Assembly (NCBI RefSeq): GCF_030348945.1
Contig: NZ_JAUCEN010000002.1
Coordinates: 4,836,001 to 4,900,000, forward strand
From: Peribacillus sp. ACCC06369
GTDB lineage: Bacteria; Bacillota; Bacilli; Bacillales; DSM-1321
Length of the DNA: 64,000 nt
Direction of reading: 5' to 3'
Below, piece after piece: positions 1-10,088 of this stretch; position 1 is the stretch's first letter, and each line of letters starts with the position of its first letter. The notes under the pieces were generated by a model. That model had not been told where the DNA came from, ran no database searches, and saw nothing but the letters and a program-made list of their open reading frames with translations. The position numbers and the translations under genes are program-made.

Positions 1-266
1 AAGACTTTAACGAAGCTCTTGAAATTGCCAATAACACAGAATATGGTTTGACTGGGGCTGTCATTACGACAAATCGCCTTAACATGGAAAAAGCACGTGA
101 AGAATTCCATGTGGGGAACTTGTATTTCAACCGCGGCTGTACTGGTGCAATCGTAGGTTATCAGCCATTCGGCGGGTTCAACATGTCAGGAACCGATTCC
201 AAGGCAGGCGGACCGGACTACTTGCAGCTTCATATGCAAGCTAAAACAACATCAGAAACGTTCTGA
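1..266 (+). CDS. L-glutamate gamma-semialdehyde dehydrogenase, C-terminal end (5' end outside window)
   Basis: Partial gene: the frame is open from base 3 and stops at 264-266, giving about 87 C-terminal residues. It reads through an aldehyde-dehydrogenase tail with the motif [18 protein letters not shown] followed by [11 protein letters not shown], typical of 1-pyrroline-5-carboxylate dehydrogenase of the RocA/PutC type, which oxidises glutamate semialdehyde to glutamate with NAD+ in proline breakdown. The catalytic Cys region lies upstream of the window or close to its edge. The following genes are a proline symporter and a PucR-type regulator, as in the Bacillus subtilis putBCP-putR locus, so PutC is the likely orthologue; RocA cannot be excluded from the tail alone. 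Confidence 0.9.
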   Translation, partial: DFNEALEIANNTEYGLTGAVITTNRLNMEKAREEFHVGNLYFNRGCTGAIVGYQPFGGFNMSGTDSKAGGPDYLQLHMQAKTTSETF

Positions 267-292
267 TAATGTTCCATCAAGCAGTTTGAATA

Positions 293-341
293 CTCGTTTT
301 GGTTATGTATCTTCCATTTTGCGATACAAAACCAAAACGAG
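293..341 (+). other. long stem-loop between pruA/putC and putP
   Basis: CTCGTTTTGGTT at 293-304 is perfectly complementary to AACCAAAACGAG at 330-341, and a nested GTATC/GATAC pair lies in the loop. No T-run follows, so it is not a standard intrinsic terminator; it may protect or process the upstream mRNA end inside the operon. Confidence 0.6.
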
Positions 342-422
342 GGTAAATGGAGGAAGTGACAAATAGGTTGCTTCCTCTTTTAAAACAAAAAAATATATAT
401 TTCAACCTGAAGGGAGTCTTTT

Positions 423-1889
423 ATGGATTACGCATTAATAATTTCCATCAGCATTTACATGGCTGGCATGCTTTTCATTGGTTACTTCGCTTACAAACGG
501 ACTTCCAATTTAAATGATTATATGTTGGGCGACCGGGGCCTTGGTCCTGCTGTCACTGCATTAAGCGCCGGCGCTGCGGATATGAGCGGTTGGCTTTTGA
601 TGGGGATGCCTGGTGCCATGTTCGCAACAGGACTCAGTTCCATCTGGATCGTAATCGGCCTGACGCTAGGAGCCTATGCGAACTGGCTGTATGTTGCGCC
701 AAGATTAAGAACCTATACGGAAGTCGCCAATAACTCCATTACGATCCCCGCTTTCCTGGAAAATCGTTTTGGCGAGGGTTCACGGATCCTAAGGCTCATT
801 TCCGCTTTGGTTATCCTGATTTTCTTCACCTTTTACGTTTCTTCCGGAATGGTATCCGGCGGAGTCTTATTCCAAAGTACATTTGGCCTTGATTACCATA
901 CAGGTCTATGGATCTTAACAGGCGTCACCGTTGCCTATACTTTATTCGGTGGATTCCTGGCAGTAAGCTGGACAGACTTTGTTCAAGGAATCATCATGGT
1001 CGTTGCCTTGGTTCTTGTACCGATCGTCACCCTTTTCCATGTTGGCGGTTTCGGTCCTTCCATAGATACGCCACGTTCCATTGATCCAGCTCTATTGAAT
1101 ATTTTCACGGGGACGAGCTTTTTAGGAATCATCTCATTATTTGCTTGGGGACTGGGTTACTTCGGACAGCCGCATATCATTGTCCGCTTTATGGCGATCA
1201 GTTCTATTAAGGAAATCAAGAAAGCCCGTACTATCGGGATGGGCTGGATGATTTTCTCCAGTATCGGTGCCATGCTGACTGGATTCATCGGTATCACGTA
1301 TTTCCATCAGAACAACCTGAAGTTAGATAATCCTGAAACGATTTTCATAGAGTTAGGTGAAATACTATTCCACCCACTTATCACTGGTTTCTTGATTTCA
1401 GCGATACTGGCAGCCATCATGAGCACGATTTCTTCGCAGCTTTTGGTTACGGCCAGCTCTTTAACGGAGGATATGTACAAAACTTTCTTCCGTCGTTCCG
1501 CTTCAGATAAAGAGCTTGTTTTCCTGGGCAGACTTTCCGTACTGACCATATCCATCATAGCGCTCATTCTCTCTTGGGAACAGAATGACACGATTCTTGG
1601 ACTTGTCGGCTATGCATGGGCTGGATTCGGATCTTCATTCGGTCCATTGGTCATACTAAGCCTCTGCTGGAAACGGATGACAAGATGGGGCGCTTTAGCC
1701 GGGATGATCGTCGGTGCCGGGACTGTAATTTTCTGGTCCATGGCAGGATTATCCGATACGCTTTATGAAATGATTCCTGGTTTTGGCGCGAGCTTGATTG
1801 CCATCATCGTGGTCAGTCTTCTTACAGCGAAACCATCTAGGGAAGTAGAAGAAAAGTTCGAAGAATTCGAAAGAACATTAAAACAATAA
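423..1889 (+). CDS. putP: sodium/proline symporter PutP
   Basis: The 488-residue product is a sodium:solute symporter (SSS family) with about 13 hydrophobic segments and family motifs near the N-terminus such as SAGAADMSGWLLMGMPGA and, further on, YTLFGGFLAVSWTDFVQG and the GYFGQPHIIVRFMA stretch. PutP imports proline with Na+. The length fits the family (about 470-500). The ATG is preceded by a GAAGGGAG ribosome site. It lies 156 bp after the P5C dehydrogenase on the same strand and ends at a strong terminator, so it probably belongs to the proline-use operon and feeds substrate to it. Confidence 0.95.
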   Translation: MDYALIISISIYMAGMLFIGYFAYKRTSNLNDYMLGDRGLGPAVTALSAGAADMSGWLLMGMPGAMFATGLSSIWIVIGLTLGAYANWLYVAPRLRTYTEVANNSITIPAFLENRFGEGSRILRLISALVILIFFTFYVSSGMVSGGVLFQSTFGLDYHTGLWILTGVTVAYTLFGGFLAVSWTDFVQGIIMVVALVLVPIVTLFHVGGFGPSIDTPRSIDPALLNIFTGTSFLGIISLFAWGLGYFGQPHIIVRFMAISSIKEIKKARTIGMGWMIFSSIGAMLTGFIGITYFHQNNLKLDNPETIFIELGEILFHPLITGFLISAILAAIMSTISSQLLVTASSLTEDMYKTFFRRSASDKELVFLGRLSVLTISIIALILSWEQNDTILGLVGYAWAGFGSSFGPLVILSLCWKRMTRWGALAGMIVGAGTVIFWSMAGLSDTLYEMIPGFGASLIAIIVVSLLTAKPSREVEEKFEEFERTLKQ

Positions 1890-1903
1890 TAAATCCCCTG
1901 AAA

Positions 1904-1947
1904 GGAACGGTATATGAAATTTTTTTCATATACCGTTCCTTCTTTGT
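1904..1947 (+). terminator. terminator of put operon
   Basis: GGAACGGTATATGAA pairs with TTCATATACCGTTCC around an AT loop and is followed by TTCTTT. It closes putP. Confidence 0.85.
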
Positions 1948-2027
1948 GCTTGCCCCTATACACATCATCCGTTTAAAAGTATTATTAGACTAAGTTATCA
2001 TCCAATTCAAAAAACAGGGGGCCATAT

Positions 2028-3248
2028 ATGTCATTAGAAAAAATCCTTACTCTCACAAACATCAACGATATAACGGATATGGTCAGCACTTATTTAAAAA
2101 AACCAGTGGTCATCGAAAATGACCAATTTTTATTGCTGTCATATAGTTCATATTATATCGATCACTTCGACCAAGCCAATCGGCAAACCATTTTCACAAA
2201 GCATTGGCCGATTCCAATCTTGGAGAAATTCATGGATGAGGGCATTGTCGAACAGCTTAAAACGGTGCAGCATCCCTTTAGAGTGAAACAAATCGAGGAA
2301 ATCGGTTTAAATCAAAGAGTCGTTGTAAGCGCGGTACACAAAGGGCAAGTCTTCGGATTCATATGGGTTCAAGAGACGGAAATGATGACTGATTCAGACT
2401 TGGAATTTTTGCATGAGGTTTCCCATCATATCGGCAAGCTCCTTTATCAGAAAAAACAGATAAACATGAAAAAAGATGAAGAAAAAAATGAGTTTTATCA
2501 AAAGGTCATTGATGAAGTCTATCAAACTGAAAACCAAATAAAATGGGAAGCCGCCAATATGAATCTCCTCATTCCGGAAACTTTCCTTGTAAATGTCTTT
2601 ACCATCGCTCAATCCGATGCGGAACATTTCGATGAATTAACGGATACAGTCAGTCTATTCGCCAATGCTTTGAATCATTTTTCCCATGTATTCACAAACC
2701 AATTGAAGATTATCGTATTAATTGGCAGCAACGGAAAAGGGAAAGAACTCCTTTCTGAAAGCGCCAATGATTTAACGAATACGGTTCTTTCCCAATTCAA
2801 TGATCAAAGGGTGTTCCCGGGAATCGGAAATGAATATTCTTCGATTCTTCAATTAAGAAAATCCTACCTCGAAGCCCTGGAAGTGATCAATGCAGCGAAG
2901 TTCATCGGTAAACCTGAACAGCTTCCTTTCCAATATAGCAAGCTAGGGATTTTCCGTTACCTCGAAATGATCTCCCATCATCATACTAAAACGAATTATA
3001 TCAATATGGATTTACAGATTCTTCAAAAGAAGGACCAGGAAAGCCAAACGAAACTCCTTCAAACATTGGAAATATATCTGTTGAACAATTGCCGGATCAA
3101 ACCGACAGCTGAGCAGCTATACATTCATACCAACACATTGAAATATAGATTGAACCAAATAGCCGATCTCACTTCAATCGATTTTGATGACTTACACTCA
3201 AGAATACAACTCTACATCGATTTACAGCTTATAAAGCAAAAATCTTAA
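2028..3248 (+). CDS. putR: PucR/CdaR-family transcriptional activator, PutR-like
   Basis: The 406-residue protein ends in the PucR-type helix-turn-helix (about residues 345-400: LLNNCRIKPTAEQLYIHTNT, then LKYRLNQIADL), the usual effector-domain plus C-terminal HTH layout of this family. In B. subtilis PutR, of similar size and placed directly after putP, activates putBCP in response to proline. The gene starts at ATG with a CAGGGGG-type ribosome site and has its own 138-bp upstream region. Synteny makes PutR the best assignment; the domain alone would only say PucR-like regulator. Confidence 0.85.
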   Translation: MSLEKILTLTNINDITDMVSTYLKKPVVIENDQFLLLSYSSYYIDHFDQANRQTIFTKHWPIPILEKFMDEGIVEQLKTVQHPFRVKQIEEIGLNQRVVVSAVHKGQVFGFIWVQETEMMTDSDLEFLHEVSHHIGKLLYQKKQINMKKDEEKNEFYQKVIDEVYQTENQIKWEAANMNLLIPETFLVNVFTIAQSDAEHFDELTDTVSLFANALNHFSHVFTNQLKIIVLIGSNGKGKELLSESANDLTNTVLSQFNDQRVFPGIGNEYSSILQLRKSYLEALEVINAAKFIGKPEQLPFQYSKLGIFRYLEMISHHHTKTNYINMDLQILQKKDQESQTKLLQTLEIYLLNNCRIKPTAEQLYIHTNTLKYRLNQIADLTSIDFDDLHSRIQLYIDLQLIKQKS

Positions 3249-3285
3249 GGCATTTCGCTTTTACGGTTAAAAGATTCAAACAGCT

Positions 3286-3334
3286 AAAGAGTGAGGAGCA
3301 CGGAGACCCATCAGCCGTGTTCCTCACTCTTTTT
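3286..3334. terminator. bidirectional terminator between putR and MBL gene
   Basis: AGAGTGAGGAGCACGG pairs with CCGTGTTCCTCACTCT, with A/T runs on both sides; it serves the two convergent genes. Confidence 0.8.
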
Positions 3335-3372
3335 GGGATAACATCTCAATATGCCGGCACTTTCCCATTCTT

Positions 3373-4077
3373 TCATTGCTGGAATTTTAATTCAGCTTCA
3401 ATTATTGCTTTGTCCATGGAATTCCCAGGTTGTTCTAGCATCTTTCCATGACCTACAGCAAGCAAATGCGGATTAAGACTTCTTAATTTCTTTGCACTTT
3501 CAAGGGCAAGGAGTTTATCCCATGTAGCAAAGGCCGGGAATGGAAATAAAGGTTTAATGATTCCAGAAATTGCAGTTCCGCCTCTTGTCTGCAGGGCATC
3601 CCCGACAATTAAACTATGATTCCGGGTATCAAGAAGCGATATTGAACCAGGGGTATGCCCAGGTGAATAAATCACTTCCAATGAACCGATACGGTCGCCC
3701 TCTTTAAGCAGCAAGTCTGGTTGAGTTTGAATGTTTTTGGGGACTCCACCGCGGATTGGATTTTCATTTTGTAAGGGGCTGGAATCACCAGCCAGTAATG
3801 ACGCTTCCCTGATAGAAATACTCACCTGCACATCAGGCATTAATGCTTTTAGCCCGTCTAGTGCACCGACATGATCATCATGTGCATGAGTAACTATTAT
3901 TCTTGTTATCGGTTTTCCAATAATCCGCGCCGCCTTCAAAATACTTTTTCCGCTGTAGGGTAAAGCTGCATCTACTAGTGTAAGGCTATCCTCTTCTTCT
4001 ATGAAATAACAGTTTACGGGAAATACGCGTGGCATGAAAGATAGTTGATATACTGTATCGACCTTTGTCAGCTTCAT
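3373..4077 (-). CDS. MBL-fold metallo-hydrolase
   Basis: The 234-residue protein has the metallo-beta-lactamase fold signature: THAHDDHVGALDG (residues about 63-75, the HxHxDH motif binding two metal ions), SPGHTPGSIS, the aspartate in IVGDALQ, and the final histidine in AVGHGKML. Such enzymes hydrolyse thioesters, lactones or phosphodiesters; the substrate cannot be told from sequence. There is no signal peptide, so it is cytosolic. It is a single gene between convergent putR and the glp locus. Closest general description is a YflN/quorum-lactonase-like hydrolase, but that is not asserted. Confidence 0.85.
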   Translation of the reverse strand: MKLTKVDTVYQLSFMPRVFPVNCYFIEEEDSLTLVDAALPYSGKSILKAARIIGKPITRIIVTHAHDDHVGALDGLKALMPDVQVSISIREASLLAGDSSPLQNENPIRGGVPKNIQTQPDLLLKEGDRIGSLEVIYSPGHTPGSISLLDTRNHSLIVGDALQTRGGTAISGIIKPLFPFPAFATWDKLLALESAKKLRSLNPHLLAVGHGKMLEQPGNSMDKAIIEAELKFQQ

Positions 4078-4233
4078 CTTTAATCAAACTCCCCCACACA
4101 CTTATATAATTACAATCTTAAATAATATGATTATTTTCTCAATAATATTCCATCCTTATAGTCTTTCTATGTAAACTAAAGCCTCACTGGTTATGTTCAC
4201 AATTTCAGTTTTGTCCTAGTTATCGCAATATGA

Positions 4234-4270
4234 TAAAAAACCAGCTCTCAAATACCTAGAGCTGGTTTTT
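4234..4270. terminator. terminator hairpin
   Basis: AAAAAACCAGCTCT and AGAGCTGGTTTTT form a hairpin with A and T tracts. On the minus strand it would end transcripts coming from glpD and the symporter remnant. Confidence 0.8.
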
Positions 4271-4290
4271 CATGTATCTCCATATATTTA

Positions 4291-4674
4291 TTAATTTATT
4301 TCAGGGCATTTCTCTTCATGAAACGTTTTCCTTGTCTCCGGTGTATTCATGCTCCCAAAGTCGGCGTTTTTTATGCCTAAAGCTTTGGGATCGAAAACCG
4401 GATCCACCCCCGCCTTCTTTTGCGTTTCGTAATCCTTTAACGCAATAAGCGCCGGTTTGGCCAGAATTAAAATGGCAATGACATTAAGCCAAACCATAAT
4501 GCCCAAGCCAGCATCCCCAAATGCCCAAGCAAGCTCTGCCGTACGGACGGGTCCATAGAAACTGGCTGCTAGTATGATGAGCTTTAAGGCGAACATGGAA
4601 AACCTAACATAATAGTTTCGTCTTTCCTTTCCTTCCCGAATCGAAAAAAACGCCAGCGATTCCGCCGGCGTCAT
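4291..4674 (-). pseudogene. C-terminal remnant of an alanine/glycine:cation symporter (AgcS/AlsT family)
   Basis: The open frame carries the last transmembrane segments and tail of an AgcS-family sodium:alanine symporter: LAWAFGDAGLGIMVWLNVIA, ILILAKPALIALKDYE, PVFDPKALGIKNADF. Intact members have about 450-500 residues; only about 125 remain. The frame stays open upstream into the glpD 3' end (to 4791), which is coincidental overlap. The first in-frame ATG after the glpD stop is at 4674 and has no ribosome site. It looks like the leftover of a deletion that removed the first three quarters of the gene and placed its tail right after glpD. Confidence 0.75.
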
Positions 4675-4690
4675 GTTTTTTTCATTTAAG

Positions 4691-6343
4691 TCAAGATACT
4701 CTAATCGCACCGAGTATTTCCCGTTCCAACTGATTGGTTCTCTCCATTTTTGTTGATTCCGTCCACCCGAAGTATCCAGCCATATATTCAATCACTGCAC
4801 TTTTATGCGTTTGGACTAAATCGATATCGAATAACAGGGTCCCGGTCCTTCGGAAGAAGAAGTCCACTGGAGTTGCGGCCATTTCATGTTCTAGTGCGTA
4901 TTTCAGCTGTACGAACAATTTCTGCGGAAGGCCAATGCTTGCTGCTCCGTCTCCTTCGCTTTTTGCGATATCAAATAACACAGGTGCGTTGGACCCGTAC
5001 ATGGCCAATATTTCTTCGGAGTCCTTAACGGCAATTCCTGAGTCCACTCCCATTTGAATATGTTGCTTGATATAATCGGAGAAGTTGCTTGATCCTCCGA
5101 CATCCCCTCCTGAAATCGGCATTCCTTTAGTGCTGCTGGTTGGGTAAGTCTTATTAGATTGCTGGGAAAGCTTCCCTGCCACAAGATCGACCGTCGTTTT
5201 TGCCATTTTGCGATAACCGGTCAATTTACCTCCCGCAATCGTGATAAGACCCGAATCGGACTCCCATATTTCATCTTTCCTTGATATTTCAGAAGGGTCT
5301 TTTCCTTCTTCAAGAATCAACGGCCTTACTCCAGCCCAGCTTGATTCGATATCATCATCGGAAATTTCCACTTCTGGAAACATATAATGTATCGACTTTA
5401 ATAAATAGGCACGGTCCTCGGATGTAACGGTTGGCACTGCAGGATCACCATCATAAAAAGTGTCCGTAGTCCCTACATAAGCTTTACCGGCTCTCGGGAT
5501 GGCAAAGATCATCCGTCCATCAGGTGTATCAAAATAAAGCGCCTGCTTCAACGGGAACTTCGATTGGTCGATGACCACATGAACACCCTTGGATAACTTC
5601 AGCGTTTTCCCTTTTTTCGATTGATCTTTCTCACGGATGGAATCCACCCATGGACCTGCTGCATTAATAACTTTGTCTGCGTATATTTCATAAGCATCAC
5701 CTGAAAGTAAATCGGCAACTTGGACGCCGTTCACCTTTCCATTTTCATATAACAATTTATCTACTTTTGTATAATTTAACGCCGTTGCACCTTTATCGAC
5801 AGCTGCCTTCATTACTTCAATCGTCAGACGAGCATCATCTGTCCGATATTCGACATAGTAGCCTCCGCCTTTCAGTCCCTCTTTCTTAACGAGGGGCTCC
5901 CGCTTTAGTGTTTCATCTGCCGAAAGCATTTTCCTGCGTTCTGCTTTTTTAACACCTGCAAGGAAATCATATACACGGAGTCCAATGGAAGTACTGAATT
6001 TCCCGAAGGTGCCTCCTTTGTGCATCGGTAACAGCATCCATTCCGGCGTGGTCACATGCGGTCCATTTTCATAAACGATTTCCCGCTCTTTACCAACCTC
6101 AGCAACCATTTTTATCTCAAATTGCTTCAAATACCTTAAACCGCCATGGACCAGTTTTGTCGAGCGGCTTGAAGTACCTGCCGCAAAGTCCTGCATTTCA
6201 ACCAATGCCACTTTCATCCCACGGGTAGTTGCATCCAGGGCGATTCCTGCACCGGTAATTCCCCCACCAATGACAACTACATCATATTTTTCCTTTTTCA
6301 GAAGTTCAATTGTTTCTTCCCGATATATATTTGAAAACCTCAT
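4691..6343 (-). CDS. glpD: aerobic glycerol-3-phosphate dehydrogenase
   Basis: The 550-residue flavoprotein oxidises sn-glycerol 3-phosphate to dihydroxyacetone phosphate and passes electrons to menaquinone at the membrane. The N-terminus has the FAD Rossmann motif [17 protein letters not shown] (about residues 21-37), followed by [19 protein letters not shown], the GlpD signature; [12 protein letters not shown] and GVRPLI lie further on. Length matches B. subtilis GlpD (555). The ATG follows a TAAAGGAGG ribosome site. It is last in the order glpP-glpF-glpK-glpD but separated from glpK by more than 1.1 kb containing its own promoter, a GlpP-type leader hairpin and a large repeat array. Confidence 0.97.
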   Translation of the reverse strand: MRFSNIYREETIELLKKEKYDVVVIGGGITGAGIALDATTRGMKVALVEMQDFAAGTSSRSTKLVHGGLRYLKQFEIKMVAEVGKEREIVYENGPHVTTPEWMLLPMHKGGTFGKFSTSIGLRVYDFLAGVKKAERRKMLSADETLKREPLVKKEGLKGGGYYVEYRTDDARLTIEVMKAAVDKGATALNYTKVDKLLYENGKVNGVQVADLLSGDAYEIYADKVINAAGPWVDSIREKDQSKKGKTLKLSKGVHVVIDQSKFPLKQALYFDTPDGRMIFAIPRAGKAYVGTTDTFYDGDPAVPTVTSEDRAYLLKSIHYMFPEVEISDDDIESSWAGVRPLILEEGKDPSEISRKDEIWESDSGLITIAGGKLTGYRKMAKTTVDLVAGKLSQQSNKTYPTSSTKGMPISGGDVGGSSNFSDYIKQHIQMGVDSGIAVKDSEEILAMYGSNAPVLFDIAKSEGDGAASIGLPQKLFVQLKYALEHEMAATPVDFFFRRTGTLLFDIDLVQTHKSAVIEYMAGYFGWTESTKMERTNQLEREILGAIRVS

Positions 6344-6392
6344 CCCTGACTCCTCCTTTAAGTAATGCTCTCTATTGTCGTGTAGCTTGAAT

Positions 6393-7300
6393 TACTCGTG
6401 AATTCGCGCTATTTACTCGTGTATTCGTACTGTTTTCTCGTGGTTCTGTAAGTTTACTCGTGAGTTCGCACTGTTTTCTCGTGGTTCTGTAAGTTTACTC
6501 GTGAGTTCGTGTTGTTTACTCGTGAATTCTGCACGTTTACTCGTGAGTTCGCGCTGTTTACTCGTGAATTCGTGTTGTTTAATCGTGAGTTCGTGCTGTT
6601 TTCTCGTGGTTCTGCAAGTTTACTCGTGAGTTCGTGCTGTTTTCTCGTGGTTCTGCAAGTTTACTCGTGAGTTCGTGTTGTTTACTCGTGAGTTCGTGCT
6701 GTTTTCTCGTGGTTCTGCAAGTTTACTCGTGAGTTCGTGTTGTTTACTCGTGAGTTCGCGCTGTTTACTCGTGAATTCGTGTTGTTTACTCGTGTATCGT
6801 GAGTTCGCACTGTTTTCTCGTGGTTCTGTAAGTTTACTCGTGAGTTCGTGTTGTTTACTCGTGAATTCTGCACGTTTACTCGTGAGTTCGCGCTGTTTAC
6901 TCGTGAATTCGTGTTGTTTAATCGTGAGTTCGTGCTGTTTTCTCGTGGTTCTGCAAGTTTACTCGTGAGTTCGTGCTGTTTTCTCGTGGTTCTGCAAGTT
7001 TACTCGTGAGTTCGTGTTGTTTACTCGTGAGTTCGCGCTGTTTACTCGTGAATTCGTGTTGTTTACTCGTGTATCGTGAGTTCGCACTGTTTTCTCGTGG
7101 TTCTGTAAGTTTACTCGTGTATCGTGAGTTCGCACTGTTTTCTCGTGGTTCTGTAAGTTTACTCGTGTATTCGTGCTGTTACTCGTGAGTTCGCACTGTT
7201 TTCTCGTGGTTCTGCAAGTTTACTCGTGAGTTCGTGTTGTTTACTCGTGAATTCTGCACGTTTACTCGTGAATTCGCGCTGTTTACTCGTGAGTTCGCTT
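6393..7300. repeat. tandem repeat array 1, about 43 units of ~21 bp, in the glpD leader
   Basis: On the plus strand the unit reads TTTACTCGTGAGTT plus a 7-bp variable part such as CGTGTTG. I count about 43 units. Most are 21 bp; units of the TTTTCTCGTGGTTCTG type are 20 bp, and three contain an extra TATCGTG insertion (28 bp). Variant cores carry GAATTC instead of GAGTTC. The array fills the region between the glpD start and its leader hairpin, so it would be transcribed as 5' UTR of glpD (reading CACGAGTAAA in the mRNA). It is not coding: frames through it give only repeat-derived low-complexity peptides. Confidence 0.95.
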
Positions 7301-7371
7301 ATATTCAAATGATTCATTTGTTCTCATAGTTTCTCATTCATATAGATATTAATATCCCTAATCTGCCTTTA

Positions 7372-7447
7372 AAAACAAAAAAAGAGAGACCATAAATGCA
7401 CATTATCGAATTCACGATAACGCATTCATGGTCTCTCCTGTTCTCCG
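7372..7447 (-). promoter_or_regulatory. GlpP-type antitermination leader of glpD (terminator hairpin)
   Basis: On the minus strand GAGAGACCATGAATGC (7437-7422) pairs with GCATTTATGGTCTCTC (7399-7384), followed by a T-run (7383-7372). The segment just before it reads GGAGAACAGGAGAG (7447-7434), matching GGAGACTAGGAGAT in front of the glpF leader hairpin. In B. subtilis GlpP with glycerol-3-phosphate lets polymerase read through such leader terminators. The same hairpin could also stop glpK transcripts. Confidence 0.7.
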
Positions 7448-7469
7448 GCCGAGTTATTAACTTGATTTC

Positions 7470-7498
7470 AGTATAGCACACTCCAGCTCATTTGAGAA
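7470..7498 (-). promoter_or_regulatory. putative glpD promoter
   Basis: On the minus strand TTCTCA (7498-7493), a 17-bp spacer and TATACT (7475-7470), with TG one base upstream of the -10 (extended -10, TGCTATACT). It sits between the glpK stop and the glpD leader hairpin, so glpD can be transcribed apart from glpFK. Confidence 0.6.
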
Positions 7499-7516
7499 AG
7501 AATTCACCTTGTTTTT

Positions 7517-9025
<1,509 letters not shown>

Positions 9026-9028
9026 TTA

Positions 9029-9853
9029 TTAACTAGCGATATTCCTGCTTTCCAATTCATGTGACTGTTTTTTCCCAAATGCATAGGCTAATACCAATAG
9101 TACCAAGCTTGCACCCAAAACAGACCAAAATCCTACTGTTATATCCCCTAAAAAGAATGCTTTATAACAAACGGCACCAAGTGAACCCCCAACAATCGGT
9201 CCAACTACCGGAATCCATGAATAGCCCCAATTCGAATTGCCTTTACCCGGGATCGGCAGCAAAAAGTGAGCGATGCGGGGCCCGAGATCACGGGCCGGGT
9301 TTATGGCATATCCTGTCGTTCCCCCGAGTGACATCCCAATCACGACAATTAATAAACCGACAGCGAATGGGTTCAGACCCTCTGTAAAATCATTGGCACC
9401 TATGAATAATAAACCAAGAATAAGGATGAAAGTTCCAATCATTTCACTTAATAGATTTGAAAATGTATGTGGGATAGCAGGTGAAGTCGCAAACACACCA
9501 AGCTTCGTTCCTGGATCATCAGTAGCTTTCCAGTGTGGTAAATAGTGCAGGAATACTAGAGTTGCCCCCAGGATTGCGCCAATCATTTGGGCAACGATGT
9601 AACCAGGTACATCACTCCATGGAAACTCTCCAATAATGGCAAATCCTACTGTGACCGCCGGATTTAAATGCGCCCCGCTTATGGATCCCACTGCAAAAAC
9701 ACCCATGGTGACAGCCAGTCCCCACGCAATCGTGATAACGATCCAACCGGCATCTTTAGCATAAGATCCCTTTAAGGATGAACCCGCTCCAATACCTGCT
9801 CCGAATAAAACTAAAATCATTGTGCCTACTACTTCTCCCCAAAATGGAGTCAT
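9029..9853 (-). CDS. glpF: glycerol uptake facilitator (aquaglyceroporin)
   Basis: The 274-residue MIP-family channel lets glycerol cross the membrane. Both pore NPA motifs are present: GAHLNPAVTVG (about residues 60-70) and AINPARDLGPR (about 188-198, with the Arg of the selectivity filter), and there are six hydrophobic segments with two half-helices. Size matches B. subtilis GlpF (274). It starts at ATG after an AGGGGAGGGG site and is the first gene of glpFK, preceded by a promoter overlapping a cre site and by a GlpP-responsive leader hairpin. Confidence 0.97.
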   Translation of the reverse strand: MTPFWGEVVGTMILVLFGAGIGAGSSLKGSYAKDAGWIVITIAWGLAVTMGVFAVGSISGAHLNPAVTVGFAIIGEFPWSDVPGYIVAQMIGAILGATLVFLHYLPHWKATDDPGTKLGVFATSPAIPHTFSNLLSEMIGTFILILGLLFIGANDFTEGLNPFAVGLLIVVIGMSLGGTTGYAINPARDLGPRIAHFLLPIPGKGNSNWGYSWIPVVGPIVGGSLGAVCYKAFFLGDITVGFWSVLGASLVLLVLAYAFGKKQSHELESRNIAS

Positions 9854-9889
9854 GAATAAAACCCCTCCCCTGATAATTTAAAAACCTTG

Positions 9890-9971
9890 CAAACAAATAA
9901 AAGGAGATTCACAGCAGAACTATCCTCATAAAAAAATTATGAATAGATCTGTTGTGAATCTCCTAGTCTCC
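9890..9971 (-). promoter_or_regulatory. GlpP antitermination leader of glpFK
   Basis: On the minus strand GGAGATTCACAACAGA (9963-9948) pairs with TCTGCTGTGAATCTCC (9918-9903), followed by TTTTATTTG. The leader segment GGAGACTAGGAGAT (9971-9958) precedes and overlaps the hairpin. It lies between promoter and glpF start, as the GlpP target does in B. subtilis. Confidence 0.8.
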
Positions 9972-9997
9972 GTCACATATATTAACTTGTAATGTAA

Positions 9998-10026
9998 AAT
10001 ATACTAGGTTGTGAAAACGCTGTCAA
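9998..10026 (-). promoter_or_regulatory. glpFK promoter with overlapping cre site
   Basis: On the minus strand TTGACA (10026-10021), 17-bp spacer, TATATT (10003-9998). The cre-like TGACAGCGTTTTCA (10025-10012) overlaps the -35 and differs from consensus at one clear position; a cre in the same place is known for B. subtilis glpF, so CcpA repression is expected. Confidence 0.8.
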
Positions 10027-10088
10027 TTATTTTGTGAAAAATTAATCTATTTTTCTGTAATTTTTTTCAAATTCCTCGTTCTACCCTA

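Noticed and set aside
4734..5057. Plus-strand frames inside glpD, and similar antisense frames in glpK, glpF, lysP, alkaline phosphatase, catalase and nucleotidase genes
   Set aside because: Shadows of strongly supported genes on the other strand.
6675..7188. Open frames through array 1 encoding repeated LLVSSCCLLV or NSRVN-like peptides
   Set aside because: They arise from the 21-bp period being a multiple of three; no ribosome site, extreme composition, broken by the 20- and 28-bp units.
6393..7300. CRISPR array
   Set aside because: Units are 21 bp with only 7 bp variable, spacers are reused many times, and there are no cas genes.
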